A stretch of DNA of 42,321 nucleotides, taken from assembly GCA_023255435.1 (NCBI GenBank), contig JALRIK010000009.1, forward strand, positions 1-42,321, given 5' to 3'. Shown in pieces: positions 25,173 through 33,237 of the stretch; positions within the stretch are counted from its first letter, which is position 1; every line of letters begins with the position of its first letter. The DNA comes from Marivivens sp. (GTDB lineage Bacteria > Pseudomonadota > Alphaproteobacteria > Rhodobacterales > Rhodobacteraceae). The notes below the pieces were generated by a model. That model searched no databases and was not told where the DNA came from. It worked only from the letters and a program-made list of their open reading frames with translations. The position numbers and the translations under genes were made by a program.

Positions 25173-25607
25173 ATGTCAATCTGGTCCGAGCTTTTCAGCT
25201 TTGAGCCACCTTCCGACGATACACCCGAACTGCCCCCAACGGCGCCCGAAGGCTTCGTAAGGGTCTATTTCTTCTCTGGCGTATTTGCGACAGAGGAGGA
25301 ACTCGTCGCCTATTGCTTTGGCGACGATGACGACGCCGAAAGCCCAACCCCGCTGACACGCGCCCTTCCCGGAGCGTATATCGACACGTCATATCTGGTT
25401 GCGGGATACCAAGACCAAGTTGGGGATGTTCTTTCGGATTTCTTTTCCCCCGAACAGGTCGACGCGCTACAGTCACATATGGGGACAGACAATAGCGTGG
25501 TGATCATGTCCGAATATGCGTTCGGCGGGTTTCCTTTTTCACTCGGCGACACCGAAAACCTCCGCTTTCACGGTGCCTTCTTAATCAAGGCACCAGAGCC
25601 GCTCTAG
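25173..25607 (+). CDS. Small acidic protein, possibly Imm22-like
   Basis: 144 residues, strongly acidic, with no signal or membrane segment. FVRVYFFSGVFATEEELVAYCFGDDDD, then LPGAYIDTSYLVAGY, is weakly like the immunity-protein-22 (DUF4284) pattern of a beta strand, an EEL helix and a Tyr-Asp segment. That family protects against contact-dependent toxins, but no toxin gene is nearby and the similarity is by eye only. A strong GGAGGGAG precedes the ATG, which supports expression. Its stop overlaps the next gene's stop via CTAG. Confidence 0.75.
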   Translation: MSIWSELFSFEPPSDDTPELPPTAPEGFVRVYFFSGVFATEEELVAYCFGDDDDAESPTPLTRALPGAYIDTSYLVAGYQDQVGDVLSDFFSPEQVDALQSHMGTDNSVVIMSEYAFGGFPFSLGDTENLRFHGAFLIKAPEPL

Positions 25608-26377
25608 TCCAGCAGAGCCCGCATCAGTGCGCTTTGGGGATCGGCAAGCCCGTCGATCACATCGAAATGGTGCCGCCCCTGCTCGACCACAAGCCCGGCG
25701 TTCCATTCGGTTGCGAGACGCTTCGCCTGCTCGACAAAAACAGGCCGTTCATCTGCACCGACCCATACCGTGACCGGCACGTCATGCTTGCCAAGATTGA
25801 CGGGGCTTTGCGCAGCCGCTTCCTCCGCATCGATCCGCAAATCCGCATTCATCGACGTGAGCATCAGGGGCGCAAGGTCCGCAACGGGCGAGATCGGCAC
25901 AATTTTGGCTATCCGCGAGACCCAAGGCTCGACAATATCCGAAGCGATCATCCGTGCCACAAGTTGCCCGCCGGCAGAATGCCCGACAAGCCGGATCGGC
26001 CCGGAGACCTGATCTGCAATCACGCCGATGGCGCGTTTGACCTGTTCCACGATTTCGCTGATCCGCACCTTCGGGCAAAGATCATAAGAGGGCATCGCAA
26101 CCGCCCAGCCGTGTTCAAGTGCTCCTTTGGAAAAATGCGACCAAAACTTGCGATCAAAGCGAAGCCAGTAGCCGCCGTGAACGAAGATGACGACACCCCT
26201 CGGAGTTCCTTCAGGTTGGAATAAATCAAACGCGCAACGCTCGCTCTCGGCGTAGGGCACATCAAGCGCAGTGGCATGAGCGCTCCGAAATGCCCGAGCG
26301 TCGGCAAGCCATCTTTCGGGGTAATCAGCGCCGCCCGGAATATAGGCTGCGTTTGCAAATGCGTCGTCGAGTTCCAT
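25604..26377 (-). CDS. Alpha/beta hydrolase, kynurenine-formamidase-like
   Basis: 257 residues from MELDDAF; GGAAAGA lies upstream, and the preceding ATG is an equally possible start. The oxyanion motif HGGYW, nucleophile elbow GHSAGG, acidic residue region WVGADERPVF and late His in GRHHFDVIDGL match the arylformamidase/esterase branch of alpha/beta hydrolases. A kynurenine formamidase would open tryptophan degradation, but no kynureninase or TDO gene is nearby, so the substrate is open. Monocistronic, convergent with the small acidic gene and divergent from gabD. Confidence 0.85.
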   Translation of the reverse strand: MELDDAFANAAYIPGGADYPERWLADARAFRSAHATALDVPYAESERCAFDLFQPEGTPRGVVIFVHGGYWLRFDRKFWSHFSKGALEHGWAVAMPSYDLCPKVRISEIVEQVKRAIGVIADQVSGPIRLVGHSAGGQLVARMIASDIVEPWVSRIAKIVPISPVADLAPLMLTSMNADLRIDAEEAAAQSPVNLGKHDVPVTVWVGADERPVFVEQAKRLATEWNAGLVVEQGRHHFDVIDGLADPQSALMRALLD

Positions 26378-26449
26378 CATTCTTTCCATTCAGACTGGAC
26401 CTAGGGTCGGTGCCGTGTATCTATATGATCAAATTTGGCGGAGGATACC

Positions 26450-27928
26450 ATGTCCAGCAAAAGCACCAATCTCAAATCTCTTCTCAAGAACCCTGACCTG
26501 TTGAACGAACTCGCTTTCGCGGGCGGTGAATGGGTCGGCTCGGCATCGGGGAAAACGTTCGAAGTGACAAACCCCGCACGCGGCGATGTCATTGCGAACG
26601 TGGCGGATCTCAGCCGTGAAGAAGTGGCCAAAGCGATTGATGTTGCCCTCAGCGCCCAGAAAGAATGGGCCGCCCGGACCGGCAAGCAACGCGCGGCCGT
26701 TTTGCGCAAATGGTATGATCTTATGATGGAAAATCAGGAAGATCTTGCCATCATTATGACTGCCGAACAGGGTAAGCCTCTTGCCGAAAGTCGTGGTGAA
26801 ATCGCCTATGGCGCCAGCTATGTCGAGTGGTTCGGCGAAGAGGCCAAGCGCGTTTACGGAGAAACCATCCCCGCTCATATGCCCGACAAGCGCATTACCG
26901 TCATCAAACAGCCCATCGGGGTTGCCGCCGGTATCACACCGTGGAATTTCCCCAATGCGATGATCGCCCGCAAAGTCGCCCCTGCTCTCGCGGCGGGGTG
27001 TTCTTTTGTGATCCGACCCGCCTCTCAAACGCCGCTCTCGGCTTTGGCGATGGCAAAGCTTGCCGAACAGGCAGGCGTGCCCAAAGGCGTCTTTTCCGTC
27101 GTGACCTCTTCGGATGCGTCGGGCGTGGGCAAAGAATTCTGCGAGAACCACAAGGTGCGCAAACTGACGTTTACAGGGTCGACCGAAGTGGGCCGTATCC
27201 TTTTGCGCCAAGCCGCCGATCAAGTGATGAAATGTTCGATGGAACTGGGCGGTAACGCGCCCTTTATCGTGTTCGACGACGCCGATCTCGATGCCGCGGT
27301 CCAAGGTGCTATTGCCTGCAAGTTCCGCAACAACGGTCAAACCTGTGTCTGTGCCAACCGCATATATGTGCAGGCTGGCGTTTATGACGCTTTTTCCGCC
27401 AAACTGAAGATCGCGGTCGAGGCGCTCAAGGTGGGTGACGGGCTTGAAGCAGGCACCGATCTTGGTCCTTTGATCGAGCCTTCGGCCATCGCCAAGGTTC
27501 AGGACCATCTAGCGGATGCTGTGGCCAAAGGCGGCAAGGTCCTTACTGGGGGCGCGATGTCAAACGAAGGCTCTCAATTCTTCCTCCCGACGATCGTGTG
27601 CGACGCCACCCAAGACATGAAGGTCGCCAAAGAAGAAACCTTTGGCCCCTTTGCTCCGCTCTTCAAGTTCGAGACGGTGGATGATGTGATCGAAATGGCC
27701 AACGATACGATCTTTGGCCTTGCGTCCTATTTCTTCGCCAAAGACTTGAGCCGTGTGATCAAGGTTCAGGAAGCGCTTGAATACGGCATGGTGGGTGTCA
27801 ACACGGGCATCATCTCGACCGAAGTCGCCCCCTTTGGCGGGGTCAAACAATCCGGCCTTGGCCGCGAAGGAAGTCGCCATGGGATCGAGGATTACCTCGA
27901 GATGAAATACATCTGCACGCAAGTTTGA
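26450..27928 (+). CDS. gabD: GabD, succinate-semialdehyde dehydrogenase
   Basis: 492 residues, aldehyde dehydrogenase superfamily. It oxidises succinate semialdehyde to succinate, feeding GABA-type carbon into the TCA cycle. Seen: GVAAGITPWNFPNAMIARKVAPALAAGC, NAD(P)-binding FTGSTEVGRIL, catalytic Glu in MELGGNAPFIVFDDADLD and catalytic Cys in NNGQTCVCANRIYVQ (the second Cys two residues on is typical of GabD). GGAGG is 5 nt before the ATG at 26450; the track start is an upstream TTG. Divergent from the formamidase-like gene. No gabT adjacent. Confidence 0.94.
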   Translation: MSSKSTNLKSLLKNPDLLNELAFAGGEWVGSASGKTFEVTNPARGDVIANVADLSREEVAKAIDVALSAQKEWAARTGKQRAAVLRKWYDLMMENQEDLAIIMTAEQGKPLAESRGEIAYGASYVEWFGEEAKRVYGETIPAHMPDKRITVIKQPIGVAAGITPWNFPNAMIARKVAPALAAGCSFVIRPASQTPLSALAMAKLAEQAGVPKGVFSVVTSSDASGVGKEFCENHKVRKLTFTGSTEVGRILLRQAADQVMKCSMELGGNAPFIVFDDADLDAAVQGAIACKFRNNGQTCVCANRIYVQAGVYDAFSAKLKIAVEALKVGDGLEAGTDLGPLIEPSAIAKVQDHLADAVAKGGKVLTGGAMSNEGSQFFLPTIVCDATQDMKVAKEETFGPFAPLFKFETVDDVIEMANDTIFGLASYFFAKDLSRVIKVQEALEYGMVGVNTGIISTEVAPFGGVKQSGLGREGSRHGIEDYLEMKYICTQV

Positions 27929-27935
27929 TCATCGA

Positions 27936-27965
27936 GGCGCGGGTTCACCAAGGACAACCCGCGCC
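27936..27965 (+). terminator. Terminator after gabD
   Basis: GGCGCGGGTT / AACCCGCGCC is a perfect 10-bp stem with a 10-nt loop, 8 bp past the gabD stop. The U-tract is weak and interrupted (a TTCTTT run comes 8 bp later), and it lies between convergent genes. Confidence 0.65.
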
Positions 27966-27992
27966 GTCGACGTTCTTTCGAGCTGAGAGGTC

Positions 27993-28556
27993 TTACTCCA
28001 GCTCGGAGGCGGGAATCAGGGGATGGAACATCCCGCCCGACGTCACACCGAACATCTCTCCCTTGATCTCGCCGACATCGACAAGCCGATAAAACGACTT
28101 GCGATCGATCAAGGCCTCGAGATTTCGCCGCACGAGGATATAGGGAGACGGCTCGCCCGTTTCGGGATCACGGCTCACGCGGATCGGATGGTCGGATCCT
28201 GCCACGACTTTGTCGTCGACATTCGTCACAAATTCCAGTCCACCTTCGACAGGATTGAAGTCGACCGCAACGAATGGCGCGTCCTCCACGCGGATACCTA
28301 CTTTTTCAACCGGCGTGACCAGAAAATAATCCTCACCGTCCTTTCGGATGATCGTCGAGAACAGTTTGACCATCGCAGGACGACCGATGGGCGTGCCAAG
28401 ATAGAACCAAGTTCCATCGCGTTTGATCTCCATGTCGATGTCCCCGCAAAACGGCGGATTCCACTTTTCGACAGGAGGCAGACCCTTTTTCGAGGCAGCT
28501 TGTGCCGCCGAGACCAGACTTTCCGCCGATGGCGTCACAATCTTTTGTGTGTCCAT
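27993..28556 (-). CDS. DUF1285 domain protein
   Basis: 187 residues, starting at MDTQKIVTPSAESL with GGGGAAA upstream; the track ORF is longer without support. The sequence PPVEKWNPPFCGDIDMEIKRDGTWFYLGTPIGRPAMVKLFSTIIRKDGEDYFLVTPVEKVGIRVEDAPF is the DUF1285 signature, found widely in Proteobacteria, cytosolic and of unknown function. It is divergent from the moxR operon, an arrangement I recall as common in Rhodobacteraceae, so it may share regulation with it. Confidence 0.9.
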   Translation of the reverse strand: MDTQKIVTPSAESLVSAAQAASKKGLPPVEKWNPPFCGDIDMEIKRDGTWFYLGTPIGRPAMVKLFSTIIRKDGEDYFLVTPVEKVGIRVEDAPFVAVDFNPVEGGLEFVTNVDDKVVAGSDHPIRVSRDPETGEPSPYILVRRNLEALIDRKSFYRLVDVGEIKGEMFGVTSGGMFHPLIPASELE

Positions 28557-28625
28557 GATTTCCCCATTGGGTTCGTCCGCTATATCTGTTGTTCTAAGTA
28601 GATAGTGCTTCGAGGGAGAAATGTC

Positions 28626-29630
28626 ATGGCAGCACCCGCAGACTTGGTCGCAGAGATCGAAACTTTGGGCGACAAGCTTGGTGCGGCGCGCGACAGCATC
28701 GCAAAGCGCTTTATCGGGCAAGAGCGGGTCGTCGAGCTGACGCTTATGGCGCTTGTCTCGGGAGGTCACGCGCTATTGGTCGGCCTGCCGGGTTTGGGCA
28801 AGACACGCCTTGTCGAGGCGCTGTCCACGGTCATGGGACTTGATGGCAACCGTATTCAGTTTACCCCAGACCTCATGCCGGCGGATATTCTGGGCTCCGA
28901 GGTTCTCGAGACCGCTGCCGACGGCAGGCGCGCGTTTCGCTTTATCGAAGGTCCGATTTTCTGTCAGCTGTTGATGGCCGACGAAATCAACCGTGCCAGT
29001 CCGCGGACGCAATCCGCGCTACTCCAAGCCATGCAAGAACACGAGGTGACGGTTGCGGGACAACACCGCAAGCTCGGCACCCCATTTCATGTTCTTGCAA
29101 CGCAGAACCCGCTTGAACAGGAAGGCACATATCCGCTCCCCGAAGCGCAGCTTGACCGCTTTCTCCTTCAAATCGACGTGCCCTACCCGACGCGCGAGGT
29201 TGAAAAGCAAATCCTTCTTGCGACGACTGGAACCGACGACCACGAGGTCAGCCCGATCTTTACGTCAGAGGAACTGATCAAGGCACAAACGCTCCTGCGG
29301 CGTATGCCCGTGGGCGAGAGCGTGGTCGAATGCATTCTCGATCTGGTCCGTGCATGTCGACCCAATGACGATGCTCCCTCTCTCATCCGCGAAAATATCA
29401 GTTGGGGTCCCGGTCCGAGGGCCTCTCAGGCTTTGATGCTCGCATCTCGCGCTCAGGCACTTCTCGATGGACGTCTTGCGCCTTCTGTCGAGGATGTGCG
29501 CCGTTTGGCAAAGCCAGTGCTTAGTCACCGTATGGCGCTTGGCTTTGCGGCGCGTGCGCGCGGCGAGGATCTTGGCCGCATCATCGAAGACGTCGCAACT
29601 CAGATCACCAAGGTCGAGGCCGCCGCGTGA
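28626..29630 (+). CDS. MoxR-family AAA+ ATPase
   Basis: 334 residues from the ATG at 28626, preceded by GAGGGAGAA; the track start is an upstream GTG. Walker A GLPGLGKT (53-60), Walker B LLMADEINRASP, sensor 1 ATQNPLEQEGTYPLPEAQLDRFLL and arginine-containing sensor 2 GPGPRASQALMLASRAQALL are complete. MoxR ATPases act as chaperones that mature metallo- or VWA-domain partners. First gene of a four-gene operon whose reading frames all overlap by one to four bases. Confidence 0.94.
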   Translation: MAAPADLVAEIETLGDKLGAARDSIAKRFIGQERVVELTLMALVSGGHALLVGLPGLGKTRLVEALSTVMGLDGNRIQFTPDLMPADILGSEVLETAADGRRAFRFIEGPIFCQLLMADEINRASPRTQSALLQAMQEHEVTVAGQHRKLGTPFHVLATQNPLEQEGTYPLPEAQLDRFLLQIDVPYPTREVEKQILLATTGTDDHEVSPIFTSEELIKAQTLLRRMPVGESVVECILDLVRACRPNDDAPSLIRENISWGPGPRASQALMLASRAQALLDGRLAPSVEDVRRLAKPVLSHRMALGFAARARGEDLGRIIEDVATQITKVEAAA

Positions 29631-30487
29631 CACTACCGCTTCGCACTCGGGCGGAAGAGGTCGCAGCCAGATTTCCGCCTCTCTTGGTCAGAGCCGAGAC
29701 CCTCGCTTCTAGTGTGGTCATGGGCGAGCATGGCCGACGACGTGCAGGCATGGGCGAGAACTTCTGGCAGTATCGCCCCGCGACGGCACAAGACGATGCA
29801 CGTAATATCGATTGGCGTCGGTCTGCCCGCTCGGATGCGTCGTTCGTCCAGGACAAGGAATGGCAAATCGCGCAGACCGTTTCTCTCTGGGTTGATCAAA
29901 GCGCGTCACTTGACTTTGCGAGCGGCGCGCAACTCGAGACAAAATTACAGCGCGCCCGTTTGATCGGCCTTGCAAGCGCGATCCTGATGCTTCGCGCGGG
30001 CGAGCGTGTCGGCCTTGTTTCGCCCCATATTCCGGCAAAGCGAGGGAGCGAGCAGATCCTCCGTTTGACAAGCGCACTATCTGAAACGCAGGCCGACAAC
30101 GCGCCCAGCGCAGAGCATTTCGCGCCGCACGCCAGAGCGATTTTCATAAGCGATTTTTTCTCGAACCTTGAGGCTGTGGAAACAGCTTTGGCCAAGGCAG
30201 CTAGCCTTGGAGTGACCGGACTTTTGCTACAGGTTCTCGACCCTGCAGAAGAGACCTTTCCGTTCGGCGGCAGGACGATTTTTGAAAGCGTGGACAAGCG
30301 TCTCGAATTCGAAACGTTGCGGGCCAAAGACCTTCGTCCCGCCTATCTTGAACGTTTGAACGAGCGGAAAGATCGGCTCCAAAAGTTGGCCCAGCGCTCG
30401 GGCTGGCACTATCAAATCCACCATACGGATCAAAGCTCGACCCAAGCGCTTTTGTCCGTATATGCCGCGTTGGAGAGACAGCGCTGA
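29627..30487 (+). CDS. DUF58 domain protein
   Basis: 286 residues with a GTG start overlapping the moxR stop (GTGA). The DUF58 core is FWQYRPATAQDDARNIDWRRSARSDASFVQDKE, followed by a VWA-like fold with SLWVDQSASLDF and the strand AIFISDFFSN, which approximates MIDAS-type positions. No membrane helix is visible, unlike many DUF58 proteins. Family context says it is the client or partner of MoxR. Stop overlaps the next ATG (TGATG). Confidence 0.92.
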   Translation: MTLPLRTRAEEVAARFPPLLVRAETLASSVVMGEHGRRRAGMGENFWQYRPATAQDDARNIDWRRSARSDASFVQDKEWQIAQTVSLWVDQSASLDFASGAQLETKLQRARLIGLASAILMLRAGERVGLVSPHIPAKRGSEQILRLTSALSETQADNAPSAEHFAPHARAIFISDFFSNLEAVETALAKAASLGVTGLLLQVLDPAEETFPFGGRTIFESVDKRLEFETLRAKDLRPAYLERLNERKDRLQKLAQRSGWHYQIHHTDQSSTQALLSVYAALERQR

Positions 30488-33237
30488 TGTGGTCTCTCGG
30501 TCCGATTGGTTTCACCTCGCCGCTTTTGCTTTGGGCGCTCGCGCTCTTGCCGGTTATCGTTTACCTGCTCCGAGCGGTGCCGCCTGCCCCGATCCGACGC
30601 AAGTTCCCCGGGATTGTTCTTCTGCTCGGCCTCAAGGACAAAGAAAGCCAGACCGACACCACACCATGGTGGCTTTTGCTTCTGAGACTTTTGGCAGTCG
30701 CGGCGGTCATCATCGGATTTGCCGGCCCCCTTCTCAATCCGCGCGACCAGAGTGTTTCCACCTCGAAACGGCTGTTGATCGTGATGGACGCAAGCTGGGG
30801 CGCTGCGCAGGACTGGGACAATACCAAAGCCATGGCAGAGGCGATCTTGGACCAAGCTGCGCGCGATGAGGCTCTGACCGCGCTCGTTTCACTCACTTAT
30901 AGTTCGACAGAACCGACTTTTGTTTCCCCGCAGGTCAACTCTGCCCTGCTCGACAGCATTGGCCCCCAAGCATGGGAGCCGCAAGAAGGCGACTATCTCG
31001 CGCTGGTGGCATCCCTCCCACAGGAGCCGTTTGACACGATCTGGCTCTCTGATGGACTGGAGCGCTCTGGTCGCGAAGCATTGCTCGACGCATTGCGCTC
31101 AAAAGGTCGGGTCAGTGTTGCAACACCCGCTTCGCCGATTTTGGCGCTCAGGCCTGCCGAACTCCGCGACGGCACGATTTCGGTTACAGCTTTGCGTTCA
31201 GGGGATGTGAGCACCGAGGCGCGCATCCGCGCTCTGGGCCTCGATCCCGCAGGCATTGAACGTGTGTTGGAAGAGCAACCCCTCTCCTTTGAAGCTGGCA
31301 CATTCATGGCGACTGCCGCATTCAATTTGCCCCCGGAGCTTCGAAACAGGTTGACCCGATTTGATATCGCCAATTTTGCCTCAGCGGGCGCCGTTTCATT
31401 GACGGGGGACGCGTTACGTCGCCGTGAGGTTGCTCTCGTCGACACGGGCACAAGCCAAGAGGGTCTCGAGCTTTTGTCTCCCTTCCATTACCTGCGTGAA
31501 GCTCTCGCACCTTCGGCAGATATTCTGAGTGGTCCGCTGGATCAGCTCCTTCTTGCCAATCCCGATGTGATTGCTCTTGCAGATGTGGCAGCCCTTCCCC
31601 CTATCCAAACTGCGGAACTTACGACGTGGGTTGAAAACGGTGGCCTGCTTTTGCGCTTTGCGGGGCCCAACCTTGCGATAGCGGATCGCCTACGTGACGA
31701 AGCAAACGCGCTTTTGCCAGTGGAGCTTCGCACGGGCGGTCGAACGCTCGGCGGAGCGATGAGTTGGGGCGAGCCAAAGGCACTTGCGCCTTTCAAAGAA
31801 GACAGCCCGTTCTTTGGCCTGACCCTTCCGGAAGACGTGAGCGTGAGCACACAGGTTCTTGCACAGCCAAGCCCCAAACTCGCAGGCCGTGTGATTGCCG
31901 AGTTGTCGGACGGCACCCCTCTTGTGACGCGCAAGACATTGGGGCTTGGTCAGGTGGTTCTGTTTCACGTCACCGCCAATGCAGAATGGTCCAGCCTCCC
32001 TCTATCTGGTCTGTTCGTCCAGATGCTAGAACGCCTCGCTCTTGCTTCGGGCAACCGCGCACAACTTATCCAAGATCTCGAAACCTCGACATGGTCGCCG
32101 ACACAAATCATGGATGGCTTCGGCGCGATGACCGCAGTCGACACCCTTGAAAACGTCGACGGTGCGACGATTGCCAGCAGTCAGATCAGTGCGGATCTTC
32201 CCCCTGGGATTTATCAGGCGAACGAGCAAACCATCGCGCTGAACGCCGTATCCGAAAATCGCATTCTCGAAGCCGCGACATGGCCCTCGGATGTGATCAG
32301 AATAGGGCAGGAGGCATCCGAGACCAAAGACCTTAAAGGCGCTGTGTTGACCGCTGCTCTTGTGCTTGCTCTGATCGACATAATCGCCGCAATTGGATTG
32401 ACGGGGCGGTTGCGTGTCGCGCAATTTCTCGTCTTTTCCCTCGGAATTGGTGTCCTCTCGCATGGCGCACAGGCTCAGGACGACAGCTTTGCGCTCGAAG
32501 CGACCGAGAACGTTGTGCTCGCCCATGTGCTCACAGGTGATGACGCCCTTGACGCCCGCGCCAAAGCCGGTCTTCTCGGGCTTTCTCAGGCGCTGTTCCG
32601 CCGCACATCGGTCGAGCCTGCCGCGCCGATGGGCGTGAACCTTGAAACCGACGAAATAGCTCTTTTTCCGTTTCTTTATTGGCCGATCAGTCCGGATCAG
32701 CCCATTCCCTCGCAAGAGGCCTATGCCAAGCTCAATCTATATCTACAACGTGGCGGGCTGATCCTCTTCGACACCCGCGATGCAGATCGTGCGGGTTTCG
32801 GAGGCGGCACGCCCGAAGGACAAAAGCTCCGCCGCATTGCGATCGGTCTGGATATCCCTCCGCTTGAACCGATACCGCAGGATCATGTTCTGTCGCGCAC
32901 CTTTTACCTTCTCCAAGCCTATCCCGGACGCTTCGACAGTCTGGATATCTGGGTCGAGGCCGCACAAGCGAATGCCGAGCAAATCGAAGGTCTGCCTTTC
33001 CGTATTCTCAACGACGGTGTGACCCCCGTGGTGATCGGCGGCAATGATTGGGCTTCGGCTTGGGCGGTCGATGAAATCGGAAACAGGCTCTATCCCGTCG
33101 GGCGCGGTATGGCGGGCGAACAGCAGCGTGAATACGCGTATCGCTTTGGGATCAATCTTATCATGCATGTTCTGACGGGCAATTATAAGTCGGATCAGGT
33201 GCACGTCCCCGCGCTTCTTGATAGGTTGGGCCAATGA
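30487..33237 (+). CDS. DUF4159 domain membrane protein with BatA-type N-terminus
   Basis: 916 residues. Residues ~1-80 form the double transmembrane anchor of BatA-like proteins (GFTSPLLLWALALLPVIVYLLRAVPPAPIRRKFPGIVLL... and PWWLLLLRLLAVAAVIIGFAGPLL). A VWA-like domain follows (LLIVMDASWGAAQ, TIWLSDGLERSGR), then a long extracytoplasmic region, a helix near 615-635 (AVLTAALVLALIDIIAAIGL), and a segment resembling an internal signal peptide (FLVFSLGIGVLSHGAQAQDD). The C-terminal ~220 residues are DUF4159 (LYLQRGGLILFDTRDADRAG, YPGRFDSLDIWVEA, GINLIMHVLTGNYKSDQVH). Function unknown; envelope role inferred. Overlaps both neighbours. Confidence 0.9.
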   Translation: MWSLGPIGFTSPLLLWALALLPVIVYLLRAVPPAPIRRKFPGIVLLLGLKDKESQTDTTPWWLLLLRLLAVAAVIIGFAGPLLNPRDQSVSTSKRLLIVMDASWGAAQDWDNTKAMAEAILDQAARDEALTALVSLTYSSTEPTFVSPQVNSALLDSIGPQAWEPQEGDYLALVASLPQEPFDTIWLSDGLERSGREALLDALRSKGRVSVATPASPILALRPAELRDGTISVTALRSGDVSTEARIRALGLDPAGIERVLEEQPLSFEAGTFMATAAFNLPPELRNRLTRFDIANFASAGAVSLTGDALRRREVALVDTGTSQEGLELLSPFHYLREALAPSADILSGPLDQLLLANPDVIALADVAALPPIQTAELTTWVENGGLLLRFAGPNLAIADRLRDEANALLPVELRTGGRTLGGAMSWGEPKALAPFKEDSPFFGLTLPEDVSVSTQVLAQPSPKLAGRVIAELSDGTPLVTRKTLGLGQVVLFHVTANAEWSSLPLSGLFVQMLERLALASGNRAQLIQDLETSTWSPTQIMDGFGAMTAVDTLENVDGATIASSQISADLPPGIYQANEQTIALNAVSENRILEAATWPSDVIRIGQEASETKDLKGAVLTAALVLALIDIIAAIGLTGRLRVAQFLVFSLGIGVLSHGAQAQDDSFALEATENVVLAHVLTGDDALDARAKAGLLGLSQALFRRTSVEPAAPMGVNLETDEIALFPFLYWPISPDQPIPSQEAYAKLNLYLQRGGLILFDTRDADRAGFGGGTPEGQKLRRIAIGLDIPPLEPIPQDHVLSRTFYLLQAYPGRFDSLDIWVEAAQANAEQIEGLPFRILNDGVTPVVIGGNDWASAWAVDEIGNRLYPVGRGMAGEQQREYAYRFGINLIMHVLTGNYKSDQVHVPALLDRLGQ

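Noticed and set aside
26429-27508. 359-residue ORF antisense to gabD
   Set aside because: Long antisense frames are common opposite GC-rich genes. Its translation is Arg/His-rich with no domain, and gabD is unambiguous.
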